From GWE2-42-39 sp034003625 (GTDB taxonomy: Bacteria > Bacteroidota > Bacteroidia > Bacteroidales > Prolixibacteraceae): DNA of 64,000 bases. The notes beneath the pieces are model-generated. The model was not told the DNA's origin. It did not search any database and saw only the letters and a list, made by a program, of their open reading frames with translations. This document shows, in pieces, positions 18,610-27,148 of the stretch; positions within the stretch are counted from its first letter, which is position 1; each line of letters opens with the position of its first letter. The position numbers and the translations under genes were made by a program. The stretch lies in assembly GCA_034003625.1 (NCBI GenBank), contig JAVEYG010000009.1, positions 1 to 64,000 on the forward strand. Reading direction: 5' to 3'.

Positions 18610-18629
18610 GTATCCTGAAAAATAATTTT

Positions 18630-19643
18630 CTATTCCACAAATTTCACCCACCCGTATTTATCGGGCTCATCGCCATACTGGATTGCACGCAGCTTGTGGT
18701 ACAGTTTGGTGCTCCAGGGGCCGGGTTCATCTCCGTAGCGGGACCATTTGTCGTTATCGGCATCGTAAATCCCTTTGATAGGCGAAATCACTGCAGCAGT
18801 ACCGCAGGCGCCGATTTCTTCAAAGCCTTCCAGTTCATCGAACAACACCGGGCGGCATTCCACTTTCAGGCCTACTTCTTCGGCCAAAACCATCAGGCTT
18901 TTGTTTGTAACCGATGGCAGGATCGATTCCGATCTCGGAGTAATATAGGTATTGTCTTTTATAGCAAAAAAATTGGCGGGGCCACATTCGTCGATGTACT
19001 TTTTCTCTTTCGAGTCGAGGTACAACACGGCAGAAAAGCCGCCTTGCTTGGCCTTTTTCCCGGCATACATGCTGGCAGCATAGTTCCCGCCCACTTTGTA
19101 TTTTCCGGTTCCCTGTGGCGCAGCACGGTCGTACTGGCGCATAATAACCAGGTCGGTGGGCATAAACCCTTCTGGAAAGTACGGGCCCACAGGCATTACA
19201 AACACCACAAACAAATATTCTTCAGCTGGTTTTACGCCGATTTCAGGACCGGTTCCGATCAGCAACGGACGGATGTAAAGCGATGCCCCCGATTCATAGG
19301 GAGGGATGTATTGTGCGTTCAACTTAATAGCCAGTTCTACTGCCGCTTCAAATTTCTCCACCGGAAGCCTGGCCATCATAATGCCGTCGCAGGAACTTTG
19401 CATCCGTTTGGCATTTTCGTCCATCCGGAAAACCCTGACCTTACCGTCTTTGCCTTTGAATGCTTTCAATCCCTCGAACGATTCCTGTCCGTAGTGCAAA
19501 CAGGTAGCAGCAATGTGGATGTCGATGTGTTCCGAAGAACTGATTTCCAATTCTCCCCATTTCCCGTCACGATAGTAACACCTGATATTGTAATCAGTTT
19601 TCCGGTACCCGAATCCCAATTTTTTCCAGTCAAGATTTTCCAT
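18630..19643 (-). CDS. ilvE: Branched-chain amino acid aminotransferase
   Basis: IlvE transfers the amino group between glutamate and leucine, isoleucine or valine in the cytoplasm, using PLP (fold type IV). The protein has 337 residues and follows the BCAT (BCAT1/2-like) subgroup. The PLP lysine is K183 in GKYKVGGNYAA. LYIRPLLIGTG, the DECGPANFFAI loop and GTAAVISP near the C-terminus are family blocks. A 352-residue open frame on the other strand is only its shadow. The gene is monocistronic with its own terminator. Confidence 0.95.
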   Translation of the reverse strand: MENLDWKKLGFGYRKTDYNIRCYYRDGKWGELEISSSEHIDIHIAATCLHYGQESFEGLKAFKGKDGKVRVFRMDENAKRMQSSCDGIMMARLPVEKFEAAVELAIKLNAQYIPPYESGASLYIRPLLIGTGPEIGVKPAEEYLFVVFVMPVGPYFPEGFMPTDLVIMRQYDRAAPQGTGKYKVGGNYAASMYAGKKAKQGGFSAVLYLDSKEKKYIDECGPANFFAIKDNTYITPRSESILPSVTNKSLMVLAEEVGLKVECRPVLFDELEGFEEIGACGTAAVISPIKGIYDADNDKWSRYGDEPGPWSTKLYHKLRAIQYGDEPDKYGWVKFVE

Positions 19644-19889
19644 ATAATTTAAGTTCTTTATCGAAAGATTTTTTTTGAGGACGTAAATTAACGAAAAATA
19701 TCTCTCACAGAGAAAGAGTTTACCCGGTATCTCCGTAAAAAAATGAAGTTTTTAAAATACATAGGATACAGTGGCCTGGAAAAGCCACCAGCCAAAATAT
19801 TATTCTTTTGTTTTGATCAGTTCCAGCTTCTGCCTGAACCCGGTGCACTCCCAGCCGCCCACACGGAAAAGTGCGGCAAAACCAGCATT

Positions 19890-19949
19890 TCCCGATGAAT
19901 ATTTTTCGGTGAAATTGATATTTGATTTTCGCTGAAAAATATCATCGGG
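19890..19949. repeat. Long near-perfect hairpin upstream of the helicase gene
   Basis: The left arm (19890-19915) and right arm (19925-19949) pair over about 24 positions. There is one bulged A at 19898, two G-T pairs and one T-T mismatch near the tip. The outer part reads CCCGATGA/TCATCGGG and the middle TATTTTTC/GAAAAATA. No T-run follows it on the plus strand. It ends 54 bases before the helicase ATG. Confidence 0.65.
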
Positions 19950-19976
19950 GCGATACGGGAAAAAGGTTTAGCTTTG

Positions 19977-19984
19977 TATTTTTG
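19977..19984 (+). promoter_or_regulatory. Candidate -7 box of the helicase gene
   Basis: TATTTTTG is an exact TAnnTTTG match 20 bases before the ATG at 20004. It lies downstream of the long hairpin, so a transcript from here would not contain the hairpin. Confidence 0.45.
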
Positions 19985-20003
19985 AAATTTTAGGCAACGC
20001 AAC

Positions 20004-21233
20004 ATGAAGTTTGAGCAGTATTCCATTTCCCCGAATATTAAAAAAAGCCTGTCGAAACTGGGGTTTAACCGGCCAACCGATATTCAGTTTAAGTCGATCC
20101 CGCCTATAATGAAAGGAGAAGACGTATTGGCCATTGCGCAAACCGGCACTGGCAAAACAGCGGCTTTTGCCATTCCCGTGCTTCATCTGCTCAACGAACG
20201 AAAAATAACGGGCCGCCCCGATGGCATCAAATGCCTGGTGATGGTGCCTACCCGCGAACTGGCCTTGCAGATTACCGGCGTTTTTGAGCAGATCGGGAAA
20301 CACACGCGGGTGAAAACATTTTGCGTGTTTGGCGGGGTGGAACAGGGGCCGCAAATTGCCCGGCTCGAAAAAGGGATCGACATTTTGGTGGCCACTCCCG
20401 GGCGCATGTTCGACTTAGTCAGCCAGGGGCACATCCATTTTAACCGTACCGAAATCCTGATTCTGGACGAAGCCGACCACATGCTCGACCTCGGGTTTAT
20501 TAAAGACATCCGCGACCTGCTGAAATTTCTTCCGAAGAACCGGCAAACCCTGTTTTTCTCAGCCACCATCGATGAAAAAATAAAAGAATTGGCCTACTCG
20601 CTGACCCGGAAACCCATCCGCATACAGATTTCCCCGAAAAACCCGGTAGCAAAAAATGTCGACCACTCGGTGGCATTTATTTCGATGGACGACAAACGTT
20701 TCTTTCTGGAACGCATTGTAGAAGAAAACCCGGATAAAAAAATCCTGGTTTTTGTACGCACCAAAGTACGTGCCGAGCGGGTAAAAAAAGCGATGGAACG
20801 GGTCGGCATAAAAAGCGAAACCATTCACGGCGACAAAGACCAGAAAGAACGGTTCGGGGCGCTCGACCGGTTTAAAAGCAGCGAAATAACGATGTTGGTA
20901 GCCACCGATGTCAGCGCCCGCGGGATCGATATTCCGGGAGTGAATTTCGTGATCAATTACGATTTACCAGAACAGCCTGAAAACTATGTACACCGGGTAG
21001 GGCGCACCGGGCGAGGGAATGAGCGTGGCCACGCCGTTTCGTTTTGCAGCGAGGAAGAAAAACCCATTCTGGAAGAAATTGAAAGCTATCTTGATAAAAA
21101 GGTGAAGGTGCTGGAAATCGCGAAAAACGATTATCTGGATACCCTCGATTTTACCAAAGACCACAATAACGACTGGCGCTCGTTGTTAAAAGAAGAAATT
21201 GATCTTCCGAAAAAGAAAAAGAAGAAGAAATAA
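20004..21233 (+). CDS. DEAD-box RNA helicase, RhlE-like
   Basis: An ATP-dependent RNA helicase of 409 residues acting in ribosome assembly or RNA turnover. All motifs are in order: the Q motif region (FNRPTDIQFKSIP), motif I AQTGTGKT at residues 45-52, PTREL, TPGR, DEAD, SAT, the C-terminal domain with ARGID, and HRVGRTGR. The tail ends in a poly-lysine run (PKKKKKKK), a likely RNA-binding extension found in RhlE relatives. The start ATG follows a promoter-like box. The long upstream hairpin is a candidate regulatory element. Confidence 0.93.
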   Translation: MKFEQYSISPNIKKSLSKLGFNRPTDIQFKSIPPIMKGEDVLAIAQTGTGKTAAFAIPVLHLLNERKITGRPDGIKCLVMVPTRELALQITGVFEQIGKHTRVKTFCVFGGVEQGPQIARLEKGIDILVATPGRMFDLVSQGHIHFNRTEILILDEADHMLDLGFIKDIRDLLKFLPKNRQTLFFSATIDEKIKELAYSLTRKPIRIQISPKNPVAKNVDHSVAFISMDDKRFFLERIVEENPDKKILVFVRTKVRAERVKKAMERVGIKSETIHGDKDQKERFGALDRFKSSEITMLVATDVSARGIDIPGVNFVINYDLPEQPENYVHRVGRTGRGNERGHAVSFCSEEEKPILEEIESYLDKKVKVLEIAKNDYLDTLDFTKDHNNDWRSLLKEEIDLPKKKKKKK

Positions 21234-21527
21234 ACAGCCCGCCGCCTGTCCCGACAAGGACAATATCCTTCTAATCAGCGTGTTTGCTTTAAAGAAACAG
21301 GACAAACAATAAATTTCCCCAAAAGCAAGTTAGGAAAGCAAGTTAGGTTTTTATGAAAAGCAAGCCATGTTTTGCCCGAAAGTAAGCCTACTTTTTTGTA
21401 AAAGGATTTAGCCACCCATTTTATTGTTGAGGGCTTACGATGATGGGGGCGCTCATTTATTCAACTCTGCCCGCATGGATGCTTTGTGTTGTATCCGTAT
21501 TATAGCTTTCGAGGGCGTTTGTTGTCA
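21234..21527. other. Intergenic region with a 13-base tandem repeat
   Basis: This 294-base gap separates the convergent helicase and TIGR04076 genes. AAAGCAAGTTAGG occurs twice in tandem at 21322-21334 and 21335-21347, followed by diverged copies of the AAAGCAAG core. I see no gene. Confidence 0.5.
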
Positions 21528-21842
21528 TCAGTCCACTATTCCTTCAATCCTGAAAATGACCGGCATTAACCCGTCGGTACAACATGTAATAGTGGTTCCT
21601 TTCTGTTTAATCCAGGGAACATTGCCGTCAAACATTATTGTTAATACATCTTTCTGAATATCGGCCCATGCCCATGAACAAAAACCTTGTGGTACGTCAT
21701 TGTGGCTATCCACGATAAACTCGTCCCCTACTTTAAACCGGGGACACCCGGTACAATTCTCCGGCAAATCCAGGCTGCAATATTCAGATATTAACTCCCT
21801 GTTGTAAATCCTTTTTAATACCGTTATTTTACATCTCTTCAT
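21528..21842 (-). CDS. TIGR04076 family protein
   Basis: A 104-residue cysteine-containing protein that matches the small TIGR04076 family. It begins KRCKITVLKRIYNREL, has CPRFKVGDEFIVD in the middle, then PQGFCSWAWADIQKDV, and ends with TCCTDGLMPVIFRIEGI. The five to six conserved cysteines suggest metal binding or redox chemistry, but no function is known for the family. It is 256 bases from the cupin gene on the same strand and may be expressed alone. Confidence 0.85.
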   Translation of the reverse strand: MKRCKITVLKRIYNRELISEYCSLDLPENCTGCPRFKVGDEFIVDSHNDVPQGFCSWAWADIQKDVLTIMFDGNVPWIKQKGTTITCCTDGLMPVIFRIEGIVD

Positions 21843-22098
21843 AATTGCTGTGAAATAAAGTCAATCTCTTTGATATTTTTGTTTTTTTGATCATGTTCAA
21901 ACTCAATTCTGTGCCCCGTCCCCCGCACGATTGTATCGCGTGGCATTTGCCCCTGATGATCAGGTTAAAAAAGCACGGCACCCCGGCCTGAGAAAAACAG
22001 GCTTGCTTGCATGAGAACCTTAGCCGTACAAAAATTCCCAAATATAAGGAAGAAACCCCCACGCATTGTTTGTTATCCCAATCTGGTCCTATCTGTCC

Positions 22099-22566
22099 TT
22101 ACTTTTCCTCTCCGTCAAAATAGCCCACCTGCGAATCTTTATCAAAAATTTCAAATGACGGAGCCAATAGTATTTTATTCGAATCAGGATATTCCGCTAC
22201 ATCGTACCCGATGTAAGTCCTTATGTCTAAGTAAATACATGGCTCGGCGGTATGGTTATACAGTTGATGCGCCCCTGTTTCCCCTTTTTCAAAAAAGATC
22301 AGGTCCCCATTCGTTACAATCACCAATCCATCAGGGGTTCTCAATGTGGCGGACCCGGAAATAATCATAAAAAGTTCCTCTGCGTACCGATGGAAATGGA
22401 ACGGGGCAGAATACTGATCCGGATTCAATTGTCGTAAATCGAAGTTCAGGTTTTCAGGATTGATCCCTTTTTTAATTCTTGACACATCTGTGAATATCCT
22501 GTAATGATCAATCTTCTTCGGACTTTCCGTGAATTCTCTTTCTTCAGCTTTTAAAATCGTTGCCAT
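22099..22566 (-). CDS. Cupin-domain protein
   Basis: A 155-residue cytoplasmic single-domain cupin. The first cupin motif is HFHRYAEELFMIISG (two histidines and a glutamate as likely metal ligands) and the second falls near GDLIFFEKGETGAHQLYN. The C-terminal DIRTYIGYDVAEYPDSNK is typical of a widespread group of unassigned small cupins. The substrate is unknown. A shorter frame just upstream (22662-22859) begins with a similar N-terminal segment. Confidence 0.85.
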   Translation of the reverse strand: MATILKAEEREFTESPKKIDHYRIFTDVSRIKKGINPENLNFDLRQLNPDQYSAPFHFHRYAEELFMIISGSATLRTPDGLVIVTNGDLIFFEKGETGAHQLYNHTAEPCIYLDIRTYIGYDVAEYPDSNKILLAPSFEIFDKDSQVGYFDGEEK

Positions 22567-22661
22567 ATCCTTTGTAATTTTATTTACACATGAATGAATA
22601 ATCTATTGATAAGTAACCGTTTCTCGATATAATTAGTTGTCAATTTCAAAGTACTCCCCGG

Positions 22662-22859
22662 TCAGACTGTTAAAAAGTTTATTTGATACAACAGCCCTTT
22701 AAATGTAATAATACCACCGTTGAATTTGAAAACAAATTTACAGGTTGGCCGACCGTTTGCAATCCTGTTAAATACATTTGCTAAAATATTTTTATCACCT
22801 CTTAGATCAATGCCGGTCAGCCTTTCTTCAGTTTTTATAATTGTTGCTGACGATGACAT
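22662..22859 (-). pseudogene. Possible remnant of a second cupin gene
   Basis: This 65-residue frame begins MSSSATIIKTEERL, resembling MATILKAEEREF at the start of the intact cupin gene 96 bases downstream on the same strand. The rest (KFVFKFNGGIITFKGLLYQ) has no cupin motif. It may be a decayed duplicate, a chance frame, or a small real protein. The only evidence is the short N-terminal match. Confidence 0.3.
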
Positions 22860-22971
22860 GTACGCCTATTACATTTAACCCGCCTATATCTTACATACTG
22901 CTCCAAATCAGAGGAATACACACCTCCTTTTGAGCGTTTCCAATTTATGCAAACTTCATGGACAAAAGAAT

Positions 22972-22989
22972 AATCCGGTATGCCGGATT
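22972..22989. terminator. Orphan terminator-like hairpin
   Basis: AATCCGG and CCGGATT form a perfect seven-base stem with a TATG loop, followed by an A/T-rich run. No annotated gene ends here. It could close a small RNA or be unrelated to transcription. Confidence 0.35.
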
Positions 22990-23165
22990 TTAAATATTTT
23001 ATAAACAGGCGCCCGAACGGAAAACCAGCCTGTCCTTAAACAAAAACCCCGGTGGTATGGCGATCGTCTTACTGTTTCTTCGTAATCCCATTTTAAATGA
23101 TTATTTTCGCCGCAACCTTTTGCAGTTGTCCCGATTTGAACGGCTGCAGTTTTTCAAAAAAACGG

Positions 23166-24149
23166 ATGTATACCATACCACAACTTCAAACCATTGTTGC
23201 CGAAGAAATTCAGAGAGAAGCGGAGCGGATCGGCAGGACGGAACCCCTGAATTTATACCGTCCGGTTTCGTATACTCTGGATATGGGGGGTAAAAGGCTT
23301 CGCCCTGTGATGGTCTTACTGTCCTACAACCTGTTCCGCCACGACATTGAAAAAGCCTTTCCCGTCGCCCTGGCTGTCGAGATCTTTCACAATTTTACCC
23401 TGCTGCACGACGACATTATGGACCGCGCCGACATGCGCCGCGGACAACCAGCGGTACACAAAAAATTCGGAGAAAACACCGCCATTCTTTCGGGCGACGC
23501 CATGTCAATCTTAGCATACCAGTATATCCTGAAAACCAAAATTGCGGACATCCGGCAGCTCGCACAGCTTTTTTCGCAAACGGCCATCGGGATATGCGAA
23601 GGCCAGCAATACGATATGGATTTTGAGCAGCGCCTTGATGTCTCCATTGGCGAATACATGAAGATGATCCGGCTGAAAACAGCCGTTCTGCTCGGGTGCA
23701 GCCTTAAAGCCGGGGCTTTGGCAGCCGGGGCCGGACAGGCTGTCGCCGGTACGCTTTACGAATCCGGGGTCAACCTGGGGATGGCCTTTCAGTTACAGGA
23801 CGACCTGCTGGACGTTTTCGCTGACGGGGAAAAATTTGGAAAAATGATCGGCGGCGATATTGTTACGAACAAAAAAACTTTTTTGCTGTTAAAAGCACTT
23901 GAATTAGCAAAAGGAGAAACAAAACAACAGTTGCTCGGATGGATTACGGCAAGCCATTTTGACGTTTCTGAAAAAATTGACGCAGTCCGGAAGATTTATT
24001 CCGAACTCGGTATCCGGCAGGTCACACAAGACCAAATTGCGGTATTTTACCATGCCGTAATGAAAAACATTGATGAACTCGCCATACCGGCGGACCAAAA
24101 AACCGGACTGACTGCACTTTCAGGGATGATCATGCAGAGGGATCATTGA
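23166..24149 (+). CDS. Polyprenyl diphosphate synthase, probably short chain
   Basis: A trans-isoprenyl diphosphate synthase of 327 residues that adds IPP units to an allylic diphosphate. Both aspartate-rich motifs are intact: DDIMD at residues 82-86 with the RRGQPA that follows, and QLQDDLLD in the second half. F77 stands five residues before the first motif, where a bulky aromatic limits chain length in family members. This favours a C15-C20 product (FPP or GGPP) over long quinone side chains. The start MYTIPQLQTIV is preferred over the longer open frame. It sits 102 bases upstream of atpD without an obvious functional link. Confidence 0.9.
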   Translation: MYTIPQLQTIVAEEIQREAERIGRTEPLNLYRPVSYTLDMGGKRLRPVMVLLSYNLFRHDIEKAFPVALAVEIFHNFTLLHDDIMDRADMRRGQPAVHKKFGENTAILSGDAMSILAYQYILKTKIADIRQLAQLFSQTAIGICEGQQYDMDFEQRLDVSIGEYMKMIRLKTAVLLGCSLKAGALAAGAGQAVAGTLYESGVNLGMAFQLQDDLLDVFADGEKFGKMIGGDIVTNKKTFLLLKALELAKGETKQQLLGWITASHFDVSEKIDAVRKIYSELGIRQVTQDQIAVFYHAVMKNIDELAIPADQKTGLTALSGMIMQRDH

Positions 24150-24192
24150 TCTGGTCGGGCGCGTTAAATAATGACGCGATTTTCAAACCGGA

Positions 24193-24200
24193 TATATTTG
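24193..24200 (+). promoter_or_regulatory. Candidate -7 box of atpDC
   Basis: TATATTTG matches TAnnTTTG exactly and lies 52 bases before the atpD ATG. No clear -33 element was found. Confidence 0.45.
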
Positions 24201-24251
24201 TTCAAATCCGCAGGTTTTCGTAATTTCCGGCACGACTTTAAATATCATTTC

Positions 24252-25763
24252 ATGAGTCAGAATATTGGTAAAATTATACAGGTAATCGGTCCTGTTCTGG
24301 ACATTAGCTTCGATCGCGAAGGAAGCGAACTCCCCAAAATTTACGATGCTTTGGAAATTGTCCGCGAAGGAAAAGACAATCTTGTGGTCGAGTGCCAACA
24401 GCACATTGGCGAAAACACGGTACGCGCCGTATCGATGGACTCGACCGACGGGTTGAGGCGGGGCATGGAGGTAGTTGCCACCGGCAGCCCGATTACCATG
24501 CCCAAAGGGGAAGTGGCGCTGGGGCGCCTTCTCAACGTAACCGGAGACCCGGTCGACGGGCTGGAAAGACTGCCCAAAGAAGGCCTGAACATCCACAACG
24601 AACCGCCCAAATACGAACACCTGACCACCGAAACCGAAGTGTTGTACACCGGGATCAAAGTAATCGACCTGATTGAACCGTATGCCAAGGGAGGAAAGAT
24701 CGGCTTGTTTGGCGGTGCCGGTGTGGGAAAAACCGTTCTGATCCAGGAACTGATCAACAATATTGCCCTGGCGCACAGTGGTCTTTCGGTATTTGCGGGG
24801 GTTGGTGAACGCACCCGCGAGGGCAACGACCTGCTACGCGAAATGATCGAAGCCAACATTGTGAACTACGGCGAAGAATTTAAAAAATCGATGGAATCAG
24901 GCAGCTGGGACCTGTCGAAAGTAGACATGGAATCGGTGAAAAACTCGAAACTGGCACTGGTATTCGGACAGATGAACGAACCTCCGGGCGCCCGTGCACG
25001 GGTAGCCCTTTCAGGGCTGACCATTGCCGAAAGCCTTCGCGATGGCGACGGGACTACCGGCGGTGGACGAGACATCCTGTTTTTTGTCGATAATGTATTT
25101 CGTTTCACCCAGGCCGGATCGGAAGTTTCGGCACTGCTCGGGCGCATGCCTTCCGCAGTAGGTTACCAACCTACGCTGGCCACCGAAATGGGGATCATGC
25201 AGGAACGCATCACTTCCACTAAAAACGGGTCAATCACCTCGGTACAGGCAGTATACGTGCCTGCCGACGACCTTACCGACCCTGCGCCTGCCACGACCTT
25301 TGCCCACCTTGATGCAACCACGGTACTCAGCCGCAAAATATCGGAGCTGGGTATTTACCCTGCTGTCGACCCGCTCGATTCCACTTCGCGCATCCTCTCC
25401 GCCGAGGTAGTCGGAAAGGAACATTATACTTGTGCACAGCGTGTAAAAGAGCTGCTGCAACGTTACAAGGAACTCCAGGACATTATTGCCATTCTCGGGA
25501 TGGACGAACTTTCGGAAGAAGACAAACTGGTAGTGCACCGCGCACGACGTGTACAGCGCTTCCTTTCCCAGCCATTCTTCGTTGCCGAGCAGTTTACCGG
25601 CCTGGAAGGCAAATTGGTTTCCATTGAAGACACCATCAAAGGGTTCAATATGATCATGGACGGCGAAACAGACCAGTACCCTGAAGCAGCCTTTAACTTA
25701 GTGGGGACGATTGAGGAAGCGATTGCAAAAGGGGAGAAAATGCTGGCCGACGCCAATATCTAA
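24252..25763 (+). CDS. atpD: ATP synthase F1 subunit beta
   Basis: This is the catalytic beta subunit of the F1F0 ATP synthase on the cytoplasmic face of the membrane, 503 residues. The Walker A loop GGAGVGKT is at residues 154-161. GERTREGNDL, the DELSEEDKLVV region near the C-terminus and the catalytic-site LLGRMPSAVGYQPTLATEMG segment are intact. The ATG giving MSQNIGKIIQV fits homologue length; the upstream in-frame extension covers the promoter. atpC follows after 18 bases. The remaining ATP synthase genes are not in this window; a split atpDC pair is usual in Bacteroidota. Confidence 0.98.
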   Translation: MSQNIGKIIQVIGPVLDISFDREGSELPKIYDALEIVREGKDNLVVECQQHIGENTVRAVSMDSTDGLRRGMEVVATGSPITMPKGEVALGRLLNVTGDPVDGLERLPKEGLNIHNEPPKYEHLTTETEVLYTGIKVIDLIEPYAKGGKIGLFGGAGVGKTVLIQELINNIALAHSGLSVFAGVGERTREGNDLLREMIEANIVNYGEEFKKSMESGSWDLSKVDMESVKNSKLALVFGQMNEPPGARARVALSGLTIAESLRDGDGTTGGGRDILFFVDNVFRFTQAGSEVSALLGRMPSAVGYQPTLATEMGIMQERITSTKNGSITSVQAVYVPADDLTDPAPATTFAHLDATTVLSRKISELGIYPAVDPLDSTSRILSAEVVGKEHYTCAQRVKELLQRYKELQDIIAILGMDELSEEDKLVVHRARRVQRFLSQPFFVAEQFTGLEGKLVSIEDTIKGFNMIMDGETDQYPEAAFNLVGTIEEAIAKGEKMLADANI

Positions 25764-25781
25764 TAAGCTAAAACGAAGTTC

Positions 25782-26024
25782 ATGTTATTAGAAATCATCA
25801 CACCCGACAAAAAGATATTTTCCGGCGAGGTTAAATTAGTCAGGATACCGGGCAGCAAGGGCGCTTTCGAAATTCTGAAGAACCATGCCCCGATCATTTC
25901 AACCTTAGACAAAGGGACAATCAAAATTATCGACCTCAACGACAAGGAACAGTTTTTTGAGATCAACGGCGGTGTGATCGAAAATAAAGCCAACAAAATA
26001 ATTGTCCTGGCCGAATCCGTTTAG
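25782..26024 (+). CDS. atpC: ATP synthase F1 subunit epsilon, short form
   Basis: The 80-residue epsilon subunit corresponds to the N-terminal beta-sandwich only (LEIITPDKKIFSGEVKLVRIP, then ENKANKIIVLAESV). The C-terminal helical hairpin that inhibits ATP hydrolysis in other bacteria is absent, a known short form in this phylum. It lies directly behind atpD, so the two are translated from one message. A perfect hairpin terminator follows. Confidence 0.93.
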   Translation: MLLEIITPDKKIFSGEVKLVRIPGSKGAFEILKNHAPIISTLDKGTIKIIDLNDKEQFFEINGGVIENKANKIIVLAESV

Positions 26025-26048
26025 AATTGTCAATTCTCGTTATATTTA

Positions 26049-26075
26049 CCCTGAAGGCAAAACTTCAGGGTTTTT
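26049..26075 (+). terminator. Terminator of atpDC
   Basis: CCCTGAAG (26049-26056) and CTTCAGGG (26063-26070) form a perfect eight-base stem with a GCAAAA loop, followed by TTTTTATTT. It lies just before the glycosyltransferase start. Confidence 0.9.
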
Positions 26076-26087
26076 ATTTCTTATAAG

Positions 26088-27071
26088 TTGAAAAAGAAAA
26101 TCTTAGTCATACGGTTTAGTTCGATCGGCGATATTGTGCTGACCACGCCGGTTGTCAGGCAACTGAAAAAGCAGTTGAACGATATTGAACTTCATTATCT
26201 GACCAAGGAAAAACACCGTAGTCTTTTGGAAGCCAATCCGTACATCGACAAGATTCATTCATTTGACAGGAAATTAGACGAGATTATTCCCTTGCTGAAA
26301 GCCGAAAAATACGATTATGTGATCGACCTTCACCGGAATCTTCGTAGCCTGAGGATCAAACAATCGCTGCAGGCCCGTTCCTTCTCGTTCAAAAAACTGA
26401 ATTTCAAAAAATGGTTGCTGGTCAACTTTAAGATCGATCAGCTTCCCCATATCCACATTGTCAGCCGCTATCTCGATACGACCCGGAAACTTGGCATAAA
26501 AGACGACGGGGAGGGGCTCGATTATTTTATCCCGGAAGATGAAATATTCAACCTCGCCCGGTTACCCAACCGGTTTCAAGATGGGTTTGTCGCAATTATC
26601 CTGGCCGGGACTTATTTTACCAAGCGGTTGCCTGCGGAGAAATACCTGCCGCTCATCGGGGACACACAATATAATTTTGTGCTGCTGGGAGGCGAAAAAG
26701 AAACAAACATGGCGCGGTCGGTAATGGCCGGTGCCGGTGAAAATGTGGTTGATCTGTGCGGAAAACTAAGCATCAACCAATCAGCTTCGCTGGTCAGACA
26801 GTCCCGTTTAGTCATCAGCAACGATACCGGGCTGATGCACATTGCCGCCGCTTTCCGTAAAAAAATACTGTCGGTATGGGGCAATACGGTCCCGCAGTTG
26901 GGCATGCACCCTTATCGTCCGGCTGAAGGTTCGAAGATGCTCGAAGTAAGCGGGCTAAAATGTCGCCCCTGCTCAAAGTTAGGCAAACACAAATGCCCGA
27001 AAAAGCATTTCAACTGCATGAACCTCATCCCTGAAACAGCGCTGACCGACTGGGTAAAAAATAACTTCTGA
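26088..27071 (+). CDS. Glycosyltransferase family 9 (heptosyltransferase-like), TTG start
   Basis: A 327-residue GT-B enzyme of the ADP-heptose:LPS heptosyltransferase family, acting on lipid A-core glycans at the cytoplasmic face of the inner membrane. The N-terminus KILVIRFSSIGDIVLTTPVVR is the family signature. SNDTGLMHIAAAF is the C-terminal donor-binding motif, and a cysteine group (CRPCSKLGKHKCPKKHFNC) near the end is common in this subgroup. The start is TTG; no nearby in-frame ATG keeps the N-terminal motif. The sugar transferred cannot be deduced. Confidence 0.9.
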   Translation: MKKKILVIRFSSIGDIVLTTPVVRQLKKQLNDIELHYLTKEKHRSLLEANPYIDKIHSFDRKLDEIIPLLKAEKYDYVIDLHRNLRSLRIKQSLQARSFSFKKLNFKKWLLVNFKIDQLPHIHIVSRYLDTTRKLGIKDDGEGLDYFIPEDEIFNLARLPNRFQDGFVAIILAGTYFTKRLPAEKYLPLIGDTQYNFVLLGGEKETNMARSVMAGAGENVVDLCGKLSINQSASLVRQSRLVISNDTGLMHIAAAFRKKILSVWGNTVPQLGMHPYRPAEGSKMLEVSGLKCRPCSKLGKHKCPKKHFNCMNLIPETALTDWVKNNF

Positions 27072-27084
27072 AAAAAGGAAAGAA

Positions 27085-27130
27085 GCTGTTCAAAAACACA
27101 AAAGTTTCACGGAGTTATTTTTTGAACAGC
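27085..27130. terminator. Shared hairpin between convergent genes, repeat-like
   Basis: GCTGTTCAAAAA (27085-27096) pairs perfectly with TTTTTGAACAGC (27119-27130). The outer bases extend the stem past an A-C mismatch, as in the hairpin at 147-246. A-rich and T-rich flanks make it usable from both sides, for the glycosyltransferase gene and for the sulfatase gene. Confidence 0.65.
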
Positions 27131-27148
27131 CTCTTTTCAGCCAATCGG

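Larger units (their letters stand above)
19644..20003. other. 360-base intergenic region with a long hairpin
   Basis: This gap lies between the divergent ilvE and RNA-helicase genes. It holds a short hairpin GTGGC/GCCAC (19771-19788), the long hairpin at 19890-19949 and a promoter-like box at 19977-19984. I find no supported gene; a minus-strand frame at 19817-20026 lacks any recognisable content. Confidence 0.6.
22567..23165. other. 599-base region with one remnant and one hairpin
   Basis: Between the cupin and polyprenyl synthase genes there is only the fragment at 22662-22859 and a hairpin at 22972-22989. The rest shows no coding frame or RNA gene that I can support. Confidence 0.5.

Noticed and set aside
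18594..19652. A 352-residue plus-strand open frame opposite ilvE
   Set aside because: It is the antisense shadow of a clear aminotransferase gene, has no domain content and is typical of the codon pattern in this genome.
19817..20026. Minus-strand frame covering the long hairpin upstream of the helicase gene
   Set aside because: It overlaps the helicase start, has no family features and its apparent codons are explained by the hairpin arms.
21322..21347. Possible start of a CRISPR-like repeat array
   Set aside because: Only two adjacent 13-base copies without spacers, and no cas genes are present; it is a simple short tandem repeat.
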